DNA from: Nemertoderma westbladi
Taxonomy: Eukaryota; Xenacoelomorpha; Nemertodermatida; Nemertodermatidae
Assembly: GCA_032718475.1 (NCBI GenBank)
Contig: JAUCBJ010001856.1
Span: 47,372-111,371, forward strand
Direction of reading: 5' to 3'
DNA: 64,000 nucleotides
Shown: piece by piece, positions 44,733 to 55,664 of the stretch
Numbering within the stretch: position 1 is the first letter of the stretch
Layout: the number at the start of each line of letters is the position of its first letter
Translations under genes and position numbers: made by a program
Notes under the pieces: generated by a model
Told to the model about the DNA's origin: nothing
What the model saw: the letters and a program-made list of their open reading frames with translations, nothing else
Databases searched by the model: none

Positions 44733-45690
44733 ACCCAAATGCCACCAAAACGGCATTCAACCTTACCCAAACGCCAGTCAAACGGCATTCTAACATACCC
44801 AAACGCGATCCTAACATACCCAAACGCCACCCAAACGGCATTCTAACATACTCAAACACCACCCAAACGGCATTATAACATACCCAAACGGCATTCTAAC
44901 ATACTCAAACGCCACCCAAACAGCATTCTACCTTACCCAAACGCCACTCAAACGGCATTCTAACATACACAAACGCCACCCAAACGGCATTCTAACATAC
45001 CCAAACGCCACCCAAACGGCATACTAACATACCCAAACGCCACCCAAACGGCATTCTAACATACCCAAACGCCACCCAAACGGCATTCTAACATACCCAA
45101 ACGCCACTCAAACGGCATTCTACCTTACCCAAACGCCATTCTATCATACCCAAACGCCACCCAAACGGCATTCTAACATACCCAAACGGCATTCTACCTT
45201 ACCCAAACGCCACTCAAACGGCATTCTAACATAGCCAAACGCCACCCAAACGGCGGCATTCAACCTAACCCAAACGCCACTAAAACGGCATTCTAACATA
45301 CCCAAACGGCATTCTAACATACCCAAACGCCACCCAAACGGCATTCTAACATACCCAAACGCCACCCAAACGGCATTCTAACATACCCAAACGCCACCCA
45401 AACGGCATTATAACATAACCAAACGCCACCCAAACGGCATTCTAACATACCCAAACGGCATTCTACCTTACCCAAACGCCACTCAAACGGCATTCTAACA
45501 TACCCAAACGCCACCCAAACGGCATTCTAACATACCCAAACGCCACCCAAACGGCATTCTAACATACTCAAACGCTACCCAAACGGCATTCTAACATACC
45601 CAAACGCCACCCAAACGGAATTCTACCTTACCCAAACGCCACTCAAACAAACGGCATTCTAACATACCCAAACGGCATTCTAACATACTT
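44733..45690. repeat. right-arm 32-bp minisatellite of the 8-kb foldback
   Basis: About 30 tandem copies of AACATACCCAAACGCCACCC followed by AAACGGCATTCT, the reverse complement of the left-arm unit. Some units lack the central GCCACCCAAAC portion. Confidence 0.93.
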
Positions 45691-46045
45691 ATACGCCAGC
45701 ATGTTTACAGTCAGACAGTAAGCTATTCTACATACCAATCTGCTGGTACCGTATTTCAGTATTCTGGTATTTGGTAGGTACCGGTTAATTTCACCGTTTA
45801 CCTATTGACTCAACTGATTTAGGATGCCAGGGAGTACCCTATAGGAGGGTAATTTTCATCCGGCAGCTCAATTTTAATGCCGTTTGGGTACCATTGGGTG
45901 CCGATTGGGTGCGTTTGGGTGCCGTTTGGGTGCGTTTGGGTGCCGATTGGGTGCGTTTGGGTAATTAGTCATACCGACTGTCAGTTTGCGATCTTACCTG
46001 TCGGTTTGTGTCGGTTTGTCTTTTGTTGTCGGTGGTATGCGAAAG

Positions 46046-46655
46046 GTGTCGGTGGTTGTCGGTGGCGTATTTAGTCAAACCCCGGTGAAGCGCTTAATGT
46101 TCATCATTACAGCATTAAGGATCAGGGCAAATCCTGGAATGTCCAATACTTTCGAGATGAAGTTCTAACTCGTCATGTTATACCATTCCTACGTGATAAT
46201 AATAATGTGCAGTACAGAATTAAAAGAAAAGCAGAAAAGGCCTGAGCGGTACTCACTCCTACTGCCTTCAGCTTCACCTTCAGCAGTTCAGGGCTTGCCT
46301 ATTGCCTATCGCACTACCAGACTTGAGACTACCGGCTAGGCGCCCTTCTGGCATCTGGCCTAGGCCTACCATCTCAGCATCTGCACATTTGTTCTGCATC
46401 ACAGTTCACGGTACAGCGGTACAGCAGTCAGGCAGTACTAACGGTACACAGGTACAGTATAACAGTATAAGGGAACAGTGCCGGTACTGCATAGGCCTAC
46501 AGGTAGGCCTATACATACATCTAACACAATAAAATTTAGAACTATTTACTTTCATTTTCCTAGTTAGTTACCGGTAGTTAGTTAATTGACCAAAATTATA
46601 AGACAGATGGATACAGACATAATAGGCCTATCAATAATATATAATATAGGGATGA
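46046..46655. other. gene-free stretch rich in AGGCCTA words
   Basis: No gene was recognised. CAGTACAG and GTAGGCCTA words are frequent between 46400 and 46520. Confidence 0.4.
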
Positions 46656-46663
46656 ATACTCCA

Positions 46664-46911
46664 TAAGGTGACCATGCGTCCCGTTTTGGCCGGGACTGTC
46701 CCGGTTTTGAGTTGCTTGTCCCGGTGTCGCAGTTTCTCTTGGGATATAAGTATGGTTAGAGTTACTCTATTTAAAAAAACACATTAAAAACACAATAATA
46801 CCAAAAAAATTTCGCTCGCTTCCCAAGCGATATTTTTCCTCGGTTCGCTCGCCTGCAGCACAGCTTATTTGCCATGCCCCGGTTTCGAAAGAATTTATTA
46901 TGGCCACCTTA
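46664..46911. mobile_element. 248-bp hAT-like MITE with 8-bp target duplication
   Basis: The termini are TAAGGTGACCA and the complement of TAAGGTGGCCA. ATACTCCA flanks both sides (46656-46663 and 46912-46919). The body repeats GTCCCGGTTTTG-like text and has an inverted TCGCTCGCTTCCCAAGCGA block. It is non-coding. Confidence 0.88.
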
Positions 46912-46984
46912 ATACTCCACAAAAGTACACAATATACCATAGAGAGATACCTATATTAAACCGTGCAAAAGCGCGATGAATTGG

Positions 46985-47215
46985 AGTGGAGCTCTATTCG
47001 CCCCCTAGCGGTAGACATATGAACTGTAAATATCTGTCTCTGTGTAGAATGTGTAATTAAGCAATGCTCGTAGGTTACTACTACCAAATTTCAGATGAAT
47101 CTGATAGTTGGTTCTATAATGACAGCTACTTTTACCTTGCTATCAATTCGCAACCTAGCGGCAGACAGAGGAACTATAGAAGTCTGTCTTTGTGTAAAAT
47201 TTGTAAACTTTTGAT
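46985..47215. repeat. diverged direct repeat with CCTAGCGG
   Basis: CCCTAGCGGTAGACA-ATGAACT and ATCTGTCTCTGTGTAGAAT occur near 46992 and again near 47152 with substitutions. The copies are about 160 bp apart. No coding content is seen. Confidence 0.5.
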
Positions 47216-47410
47216 AGACTACAAGTGTAGGCCTACTAAGTTTGGTTGCATTTCGTCCAAGATTGACCGACTTACTGTATTAGCGTTCAAACATTCCTGC
47301 CACAAACATATCCAACCACAAACAAACAAACTAATAATAGCTGGTGGAACTCGAGCAGAGCTCCAGTGATAATATTGTAGTCCAACCAAATAATAATTAT
47401 TCACTTTATC

Positions 47411-47660
47411 AGTAGGTAGCTCAGTTGGTTGAGCGCCGGGCCTGCAAGCTTGTGGTAGTAGGTTCAGCCCCGCCAGGATCCACTCAGCCTTTCATCCACT
47501 GGGGTCGATAAAATGAGTACCAGTTAAATTACTGGGAGCAAATCTTGGGATAGGAGTAGCGCCCTCCCCTACCCTCGGGTAGCAGCTATCGAAAGAGGAG
47601 CCTTCGGGTCGCCTCCGGCCTCGGCCGACTGTTTGCTTTTTTGCTTTTTTCTCTTTGAAC
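47411..47660 (+). mobile_element. tRNA-derived SINE with conserved central domain
   Basis: The head is tRNA-like: A-box GTAGCTCAGTTGG, B-box GGTTCAGCCCC. The body contains CTTTCATCCACTGGGGTCGA followed by TAAAATGAGTACCAG, a central domain I recall from tRNA-derived SINEs of molluscs and some other animals. A CCTTCGGGTCGCCTCCGGCC block and a T-rich tail (TTTGCTTTTTTGCTTTTTTC) follow. It is a SINE rather than a tRNA gene because the anticodon arm is degenerate and the body continues for about 180 bp. Confidence 0.82.
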
Positions 47661-48120
47661 GAAAAATAAAATATGAAAACAGTATTCCTAATATTGATAA
47701 CTCTAAATAGGGTCCAAACAACCACACCCAAAGCTAACTGAACAACTTATTCAATTCATAACAAAATTATGTTGAAAGAGCATCGACGTAGAAAACGTTT
47801 GAACGAAATTTGAGCAAAATACATATCCCTACAACACCTACTGTAACATAACATCAAATTTATGTTATGCAGTTGAGTCACACCCAGCATTAAATCAGTC
47901 AACATTAATCATTTTGATATCATACAGTAGGCCTACAGTATAATAGTATCAATATGACACTGTTCTGTTCCGATATGATTTTGACATCCTTGACAATATG
48001 ACATTGTTTATACGTTGGTATATATTGTTGGCATCCAATTGTGACATTTAGATATGTAAAATATCTGTTATACAGTACATCTTTGTATAATTTATAGTAG
48101 GACTCTAGGAATTTACAGAA
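47661..48120. other. gene-free stretch
   Basis: No gene, repeat or element was recognised. Confidence 0.4.
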
Positions 48121-48121
48121 A

Positions 48122-48690
48122 ACATTAGATTCAGTGCCCCACCAGAGACTGATTGTCAAAATGCAGCCCCTTGGAATAGCCGGCACGTTGTTAAATTGGT
48201 TTCAGGCATTTCTCGCTTGCAGATACCAATGCGTTGTTATCAGTGGTAAAACAACACCGTGGTTCCTATGTAGGGAAGATGGGCTGGAGTTCACATTTAC
48301 CTTGATTACGTGGATGTTGTTGTTGTTGCCATGCCATCGTGCTCACTCAGCTCATTCATCTTCTTGCCGATGATCTCAAAGACAGCTCTATATTCGACCC
48401 AGTAACTCAATTTATTACCACATTGCAAAGTGATCTGGACGTCTTGGACCACTGGAGCAATTTGTGGCAACTGCTCTTTAACAAAATGTAAGGTTATGTA
48501 TGATACAACTCGAAACGCAGGCTACTCAACTCATAAGCCCCTTGAAACTCTGTAACGTAGATTCATCCGCGGTTCTGCCTGGGTATCGGTCCAACGGTTC
48601 ATACTGTACCAAGGCTTCATCATTTTTTTCATTAAAATGGATTCCTGAAAAGAAAGGATCGAGGCGATGCTACTGTATTGTGGCACATGT
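48122..48690 (+). pseudogene. decayed CR1/L2-like reverse transcriptase fragment
   Basis: The first frame reads D-S-V-P-H-Q-R-L-I-V-K-M-Q then L-G-I-A-G-T-L-L-N-W-F-Q-A-F-L, the palm region of CR1/L2-type RTs. After frameshifts another frame has L-L-A-D-D-L-K (catalytic box) and L-D-V-L-D-H-W-S-N-L-W up to a stop near 48492. The copy is broken in several places and its continuation is cut off by the TIR element at about 48697. Confidence 0.65.
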
Positions 48691-48696
48691 ATTGAA

Positions 48697-50566
48697 TGGG
48701 GTAGACGACTCGGAAATTTTTTTTTCGAGTTTTCGTTGGTTTCATGTGAAAGAGCATGTGAAAAAACCCAGAGAGCAATTTTACTTCAAAAAAATAAATA
48801 TTTGCCGAGTTATAGCAATTTTAAAACGCAAAATTAGCAACATCGAAAAATCAGGCCGTTTCAGAAAAGTGCACGAGTGACGTCAGCCATAACACAGCAA
48901 CAGTTGTCAAGCGCCGTTGATTGGCTAACATAAAGTATAATATTGCAGTATCTAAAATAAAACAAATAATAAATGTAGCTATGTATTTATTTGGATGTGT
49001 ATTTGTGTTGTGTTAAGAATCGATTATAGGATAGCGGTATGGAGGCAAATTATTCATATCACGTTAATTATTCTAGAATAATATTTATTTCGCCCATACC
49101 TGTACCGTAGAGCTGTAGCTAAAAATTAATATAGCTAGCTAAATACTGCCAGGCGTTTCATTAATAGACTTTTTAATCGTTTTTACAACGAACAATGCGG
49201 GATGGGTAGATTAGCACTAGATGGAAATTATTTAGTTTGTTTGTCAGTTCACTGTAAAGTGTTACTGGTACTAGTGTTGCACGTGTCCCCATTATTCTGT
49301 CTTTCATAATAACTGTTTTTTGGTTTGACATCCAAAAATATCAAAATACCAAAAAATACCAAAACATAATGTTTTGGGCTATAGGTTTATGTTCTGGACC
49401 TATTTTGGCTAGTTACATGTGAAAAAAAAATTGTTTTAAAGAAAATAAAAACAAATGTTTGTGATAGTAGCTAGTGTGATCAATGGTATGTACTGTTTTA
49501 ATAATGTAGCTAGTGTTTTTATAAAATACCACAAAATCTTATTTTTTGATGCCATTTCAGATGCCATTACACCAACGCATGTGGTAGAAGTAAAATGTCC
49601 AACATCAAAACATGCCATTCAAAAATCTTATCTTACACAATCGAATATCGTAAGCGCTAAATTCATGTAACAAATCCAACTTCAAATGCTTCTTTGCAAT
49701 AAACAATGGACCTTGTTTAGCGTCGCAGATCCATCTTTTGAAATAAATGGCGAAGTGAAAATAGTTGAAGTATCATATGATTCCATATACATGCAAAGTT
49801 TACTGAAAAGTAGTCGTAGCTTCTACAAGAAATATATATTTCACCAAAATTGTGAAAAAATAGATAATTAAAAAATGTAAATTATACAGTAGTTATAGTT
49901 CAACTAAATTCTGATTAATGCTGATTGTATTGAGATGGCAGCTGAAGATACTACGTCATCCATTACAGTTACATGGACTAACTATCAATGCTTTTTGGAA
50001 TTCAATAATTTAACTTGTATAAAAATAATTACAATCGAAAAAGTGCGAATCCACAATCCGTACCGGTATCCGAATCCGTAATCTAAGTTTTGAAGCTGAA
50101 TAAAACATCAATAAGCAACTGGATTTCTACCACCTGGCAGTTTTAGCTACAAAATATGTTTTATTTTTATAGCTAACAACTGTATAGTTTGGGAAAAATA
50201 AATATTATTCTGGAATAATTAACTTGTCATGAATCAATTTCCACATTAAGATATCAAATAATGTATTCTTAACACAACACAAAAACACACTAAATAAATA
50301 TTAGCTACACAATTTATTTTAGTTACTAAGAGATTTATATTGTATAGTAACCAATGAACATTTACTGCTGCACTAGTGACGTCACTAGTGCAGTTTTCTG
50401 AAACGGCCTGATTTTTTGATGTTGCTAATTTTGCGTTTTAAAATCGCTATAACTCGGCCAATATTAATTTTTTTTAAGTAAAATTGCTCTCTGGGGTTTT
50501 TTCACATGCTGTTTCACATGAAACCAACGAAAACTCGAAAAAAAATTTCCGAGTCGTCTACCCCAT
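48697..50566. mobile_element. 1.9-kb TIR element with ~430-bp inverted arms
   Basis: The left end TGGGGTAGACGACTCGGAAA is inverted at about 50547-50566. Complementarity extends inward through TCGAGTTTTCGTTGGTTTCA, TCAGGCCGTTTCAGAAAA and TTTGTGTTGTGTTAAGAAT to an AATTATTC-AGAATAATATT block, about 430 bp per arm with decay. The interior (49.2-50.1 kb) is AT-rich and shows no transposase. It is probably non-autonomous; the target duplication is not clear. Confidence 0.75.
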
Positions 50567-51285
50567 TAGACACAGTGGTCGCCTTCATACCTGCAGGAGC
50601 TGATCTAATCTACTTCGAAGAGTCCTCGACAAAACAATGTGACAGTACATGTACAGTTTCAGCTACATGAGTTATCCTAGGCTCACAAAACCTTGCTTCT
50701 TCATGTTTTGACCACCTTCATGGATAAAGTCATTTGAAAACCAACCCTTTACATCTCTAAACTTTTCAACTTTTACTTTGCACCTTTTCTGGTTTTGAGC
50801 TATTATTGTTCGTTCTTAACTATATACAGTATATTGTTTTATTGTCAACGATTTAAAAACAATGATGATGCCGCACACCAGCAAATTAGTCAAAATAAAC
50901 GCGGTCGTAGTCCAGCTTATACAAGTTATAAACCTATTGTAAATTCCTAAGGCAAAATACAGTATGAAACACTGAGGAAGTAAGTAATCATTTAAACAGT
51001 ATAAATAATTGATTCATTAGGCGACGGTATATAAATATATAAAATTGAGTAAATAAATTGGCTACATGATACAATTGATCTGGTCTAACTAAACACGGCC
51101 TATTACAGTACAGTAGGACTCCTCTATTCAAAATAGACGAAAAAAGAGCTCAAACTCGGACAAATTATTTTGACTGGACTATCTACAGTCCCTCCTATCT
51201 CATTCTAAATATAATTTCTCTAACTGGGTAGGCCTATGATTTCTAAAATATTTTACTAATGATATTCAAAGGAGAATTTTGGTAG
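50567..51285. other. gene-free stretch
   Basis: No gene was recognised. The text after the TIR element may be the continuation of the host CR1-like remnant, but no conserved motif is readable. Confidence 0.4.
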
Positions 51286-51289
51286 GTAA

Positions 51290-52045
51290 GGAGCATGAAG
51301 ACCAATCGTGCCAGTGGAGTATATGGCGGGCCACCTGGGGACTTTAACATTCCTGAGTGCTTAGAGCTCATTCACCCCATTATTCTGGACATGTATAGGA
51401 CAAAGAGAGTCCCTCAAGAAACGAAAATATATATGTTGGTCCCTGTCCCAAAGAAAGGCAACCACTATGAATGTTTTTGTGGAATCTCGTTAATCTGGAT
51501 TGCTGCAGATCAATACAACGGCATTATATTAAATCGCACCAGGGATCCTGTTTAGAGAATATTACGTGAGAACCAAAATGGGTTCCGTAAAGGTCGTGGG
51601 ACATGGATCCTATTCGGGCACTTAGAATCGTAATCGAAGAGTTATCAACAAAGAAAGATAGACATCTGGCTATTATCGTTGTTGACTTTTTTTAAAGCCT
51701 TCGACTCAGTCTCCCGACCACGAATGTTTAGCATACTTGCAGCACATAGGGGTTCCTGAGGAAATTATTGAAACTATCCGATCACTGTATGATAGTCCCA
51801 CAACATTTGCGTTTACTGCTGATGGTGACACAGATGCATTCGAAGTCTTATGCGGAATCCTTCAGGGTGACACACTTTTACCATTGTTATTCTTAATTGT
51901 GGTTGATTATATTCTACGCATGTCCTTATATCATCTTAAGAAAGATGGGGTGTGGTACCCCCTACTGGCACAAGAAGTGGAGGAAATCCAGCAAAAGTAC
52001 CTTACTGATATAGACTTTGCTGATGATATAGGTGTACTATCAGAA
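51290..52045 (+). mobile_element. RTE-like LINE fragment (RT fingers to palm), broken
   Basis: The stretch 51295-51555 reads the RT N-terminus (F-N-I-P-E-C-L-E-L-I-H, P-V-P-K-K-G-N). A stop and frameshifts follow around N-G-F-R-K-G-R-G. The stretch 51737-52045 reads the palm, with G-I-L-Q-G-D-T-L-L-P and D-F-A-D-D. It ends abruptly where the antisense tail of the next LINE begins. Confidence 0.8.
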
Positions 52046-53680
52046 TCACTACTACTACTGTACTACTACTAGGTCGAGCGAACTCGGACAGTGGAAATGA
52101 GATCCTTCCAGGCTTCCCGATTCTCCATAGTTGTCGCAATTTCGTTTCTCCCAAGTTCAGAATCCCTTTCAAGTTGATCTATATATGTCATGGCCGGTCG
52201 TCCACGACTACGCTTTCCATTTGCCAGAAAAGTAGATCTGGTATGACCTCGTCTTTACTTCGCCAGCAGTGCCCACTGAATCTTAATCTGCGTTCACGGA
52301 GGGTGGTTGATACACGTGGTATTGTACCATAAAGCTCGGCGTTTGTCATGTGTTTTCTCCAGCTGATGTTTAGGGCTGCCCTTAGTAGTCTTGTGTAGCA
52401 ACCATCAATTCGTTGTTCAAGTGATTTAGTCAGTGTCCAGGTCTCACCCCCGTATAAAAATACACTTTCCACTGTGGCCCGAAAGAACTTACAGTACCTG
52501 GAGAGATCTGATGGTATCCATTTTTGATAGAGCTACCCAAACCTTTGCTTTCCTAACTTCTGTGTCCTTTTTGCTACTCTCTATCCATGATCCAAGGTAA
52601 TGGAAGTCGTCGACCTTCCTTAGTTGATTATTATCAATGGTGGTCTACTGTAGTTTCCATCAACATTAAAGGTCATGATTTCGGTCTTGGTAGCATTTAT
52701 ATGCAATCCAACCTCCTTAGCAGCCTCTCCACTTTATTTAATAGAAGCTGTGCATCTGCTAGCGTATTAGAGAGCAGGGCGATGTCATCCGCAAAGTCGG
52801 TGTCTGTGACTGTAGTTGCCGGATATCTACTACTTCAGCGTTCTTGAAGTGTGAATCCCAGATCTTCACCCTTTAAGGCCGTCCTCATTGCGTAATCCCG
52901 AATTGCCGAAGAGTCGAATGCCTTCTTGAAGTCCACAAAAGTCATGACTGCGGGGAGATTCTTTGATTTAATTCCTTCAATCAGTCTCCGTAGTGCAAGT
53001 ATCTGAGCTATTGTTGATTTACTTGGTCGAAATCCGTTTTGGCTCTTACGCAGTAGTTTCTCTATGTGAGGCCTAATCCTATATAGAATCATTTTATTGT
53101 ATATTTTGGCAGCTACCACAAGCAGACAGATCCCACGATAGTTTGTTGGTATACCGAGGTCTCCTTTCTTGGGGAGAGGCTTTAGTTGACCTTTAGTCCA
53201 AATTGGTGGTGGCTTTTCCCCTTTTAACATCCGGTTGCAAACATTCAATAATGGTCTGTTGTTTCGCACTCCTGTTTTCCATACCTCCGCTGGGATTTCA
53301 TCTAATCCACTCGCTTTATTATTGGACATGCTTTTAATGTTTCTTTGGAGTTCGGCAGGTGTGAAGTCCCCTGTTTCTATAGGTAGTGTCTTGTCATATA
53401 TTTTCCTTGTAGGGCTGACCTTGATGTTTGGTGGCTTGCTGAAGTGATTTTTTCACTTCCCAACACGTTCTTCAGGACTATCGTCTTTGAGGCGCCCCTT
53501 TGCACAACTTTTCCGACCAGATACCTCATTTACAGTTTGCCAGGTAAGTCTTGATTGTTGCTGTATGTGAGCAGTTGTAATTGCTTCAATTTTATCCTGT
53601 ATGTACAGTACTTTTCCTGGATGATGTTGTAGGCCAATTTAAGATCGTCCTTATAGTCGAGTCAATCTAGCAAAAACCCA
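52046..53680 (-). mobile_element. second RTE-like LINE subfamily, internally deleted
   Basis: A (CTA)n run at about 52046-52070 marks the 3' end. On the minus strand 53680-52835 encodes a linker (T-W-Q-T-V-N-E-V-S-G-R-K) and RT fingers (A-S-G-L-D-E-I-P-A-E-V-W-K, N-G-F-R-P-S-K-S-T, V-D-F-K-K-A-F-D-S). The region between palm motif A and D-F-A-D-D-I-A (near 52790) is partly deleted. The stretch 52472-52188 encodes the C-terminal part (Y-G-G-E-T-W-T-L-T-K, R-R-L-R-F-S-G-H-C-W-R). Sequence differences from the other copies define a distinct subfamily. Confidence 0.82.
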
Positions 53681-53689
53681 TAAGAAATT

Positions 53690-54410
53690 CGCAATCAACC
53701 AAAACCAACTTTTTTGGGTTCTATATTATCTTGTTATTGCCCAAAAAAAATCTATAAAAATATATGTTGCGGAACACATTAAATTTCATGCAAACATATG
53801 ACCTATTTTTGCAATACCCAATAATTGCTCTTTCCTGATGATGGAGCTATTTGTTTGCTTTATAGGCCTATTAAACAAGTTGCTTGGTAACTGCTCAATA
53901 GAACAATTTCCTATTGTTAGTGATGTAGTTTTTTGTTGTTTTTATAATACCGGTAGCTAGTTTTTTCAATTTCTTTTTATAAACAATAAACATGTTCTGG
54001 ATCATGTTAGCTATTAATTAGCATTAAAATATGTGTTTTAGAATAAATTTTATAAAAGCTTAAAAAATGTATATTTTATTAAATGATGTTTAATTAATGA
54101 TTAAACATTTTAAATACGTACTATTAGTACTACAGTAGCTAGTAAATAATTCACTAGGACCATAAAAATACCGGGACTAGCTATTTTCAAAAAAATATAC
54201 ATAGCTAATGAAAAAAACACTAGCTACCATAAAAAAATTACCTTCTAAGGTTCTAAAACATTTACCAGTATCAAAAAACACTCAAAACCACTAAAAGTGA
54301 ATGGCTAAATAAATAACAGGGGGTGTCGATATGGCAAAGTAGTACCGGTAGCCGTAGTAAATATTCGATTACACTATTTTTTAATATTGAGTAAGTTTAT
54401 ATAACATGAA
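53690..54410. other. gene-free AT-rich stretch with many AGCTAGT words
   Basis: No gene was recognised; AGCTAGT and ACTAGCTA words recur between 53930 and 54240. Confidence 0.4.
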
Positions 54411-54414
54411 ATGT

Positions 54415-54590
54415 CAGGTCAGGTATTCTAGGTCATTGATCAAGAAAACTTGCCACCTCCATGCAGCATAAAGGAGGTGCCACCTGTAGCTGCATAGACA
54501 CTCGTACTAGGGCAAATCAGGTCCTGTAACTAGGACCCCCTTCGTTCTGGGATAAGGACGCCGTTGGTCCTGGATTAACCCTATTACCAC
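54415..54590 (+). mobile_element. RTE-like LINE 5' UTR fragment
   Basis: It is the reverse complement of 62410-62580 (ATTCTAGGTCATTGATCAAG, TGCAGCATAAAGGAGGTGCC). It contains only the 5' untranslated region and is followed by a run of 26 G. Confidence 0.75.
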
Positions 54591-54591
54591 T

Positions 54592-54617
54592 GGGGGGGGG
54601 GGGGGGGGGGGGGGGGG
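54592..54617. repeat. poly-G tract of 26 bases
   Basis: An uninterrupted G run, the longest in the window, directly follows the LINE 5' UTR fragment. Confidence 0.95.
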
Positions 54618-54749
54618 ATCGGCCCCTTCCTAGTTTTTAGTTGCTGTAACTATGCAACCACATTACGTACCGGCCCAATTTTTATTGAGAATTAGCCAAA
54701 TGTAATGCCGCATCTTTTGCAAAAAACGACGTTGCAATTGGATTCCTAC

Positions 54750-55365
54750 TTTTCGATGTGGGTGCCAGCTCAAAATTTGGTCTCCAGCACCAAATTTTTT
54801 GAAATTTTCGAATTTTACAAAGTCATTCGTGATTTAGTAATTATTTATGTTTGGGCTATTTTTATTTATTTTTATTGGTTTGGATCACTCTAATGCTCTA
54901 TACAAGTATGTAAGTGTAGTGGTACGTCATTTTTGGAGCACCAAAATTAGGGCGTGGCACTTTACAATTTCAAAATTACTTTATTCGGAAAATTTACTTA
55001 AGTTTTGATTTCGAAGCATTTTTATTGGTTTTCTGGAGCGCTGAATCGATTGAAAGTAATATTATGAAGACTTAGTGGTTCGCCATTTTTGGTGCACCAA
55101 AATTAGGGCGTGGCACTTCAAATTTTGAAAAATACGAGATTCGGAAAATATTTTTTATTTTAAATTATTTTTATAGGTTTTCTGGAGCGCTGAATCGATT
55201 GAAAGTAATATTATGAAGACTTAGTGGTTCGCCATTTTTGGTGCACCAAAATTAGGGCGTGGCACTTCAAAATTTGAAAAATACGAGATTCGGAAAATAT
55301 TTTTTATTTTAAATTATTTTTATAGGTTTTCTGGAGCGCTGAATCGATTGAAAGTAATATTCGTT
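54750..55365. repeat. 149-bp tandem repeat
   Basis: TTCTGGAGCGCTGAATCGAT recurs at 55031, 55180 and 55329, exactly 149 bp apart. The unit also contains TTTTGGTGCACCAAAATTAG and GGGCGTGGCACTTCAAA. An older diverged copy precedes it (54750-54960). A LINE 3' end interrupts the last unit. Confidence 0.88.
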
Positions 55366-55372
55366 ATATACT

Positions 55373-55660
55373 GTAGAATCGCCTCCGCTTTGCATGACAT
55401 TGCTTTCGCCGTGAGGACCAACCAGTCCATAATCTTGTACTTTGGCAGCCTCATGGAGTGAATAAGCATGGTGGACAGCCCATGACTTTCTTGAGACGCA
55501 TCTTAAAGGACACTGGCCTTGAAGATGCGGATGATCTAGCAAATGTCATGGGTGATAGGGAGTTGTGGCGGTGCAATTTTGTCGATAAGCCGGCACAACA
55601 TTCTTAAAAATGCAGCTGCAATGCAGCATGCCAATCCTAGTAGTAGTAGTACAAAGCGGG
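55373..55660 (+). mobile_element. 5'-truncated RTE-like LINE 3' end
   Basis: It starts within R-L-R-F-x-x-H-C-F-R-R and reads through W-Q-P-H-G, the C-terminal residues, the 3' hairpin and (TAG)n. It lies directly after a partial 149-bp unit. Confidence 0.85.
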
Positions 55661-55664
55661 GGTG

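Larger units (their letters stand above)
37918..45976. mobile_element. 8-kb foldback element with inverted 32-bp tandem-repeat arms
   Basis: It starts GGGTGTGACTAATTACCC and ends with the complement of CGGTATGACTAATTACCC, flanked on both sides by ACTGTCAG (37910-37917, 45977-45984). The outer 250 bp are inverted copies: ACCCAAACGCACCC repeats, TACCCTCCTATAGGGTACTC and GGTACCTACCAAATA. Inside them are mirror-image minisatellites of a 32-bp unit (about 27 and 30 copies). The left half carries the core (38291-38337). The interior includes a second inverted pair (40391-40540 and 44270-44418), a LINE (41160-43300) and X-box-like repeats. No transposase ORF was recognised. The architecture recalls FB/TU-type foldback transposons. 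Confidence 0.9.
36448..46045. mobile_element. host foldback element, split by two later insertions
   Basis: Its left arm (about 36448-36776, continuing at 37257-37420) is complementary to its right arm (about 37505-37909, continuing at 45985-46045). Matching text includes CCGACAGGTAAGATCGCAAA, AATTTTTATTTCCAGTCCAA and GGTGTGTTGCTATTATTA, each found inverted on the other side. The arms carry GTCGGTGGTAGTCAGACTGT repeats. The 36777-37256 and 37918-45976 elements interrupt the two arms. Without them the host is about 1.05 kb. Its exact outer ends are uncertain. Confidence 0.75.

Noticed and set aside
47411-47483. Functional tRNA gene
   Set aside because: A- and B-boxes are present but the anticodon arm is poor and the sequence continues into a SINE body with a simple tail.
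48500-48880. 126-codon plus-strand ORF
   Set aside because: It crosses from a dead CR1-like fragment into the arm of the TIR element, so it is a chance frame.
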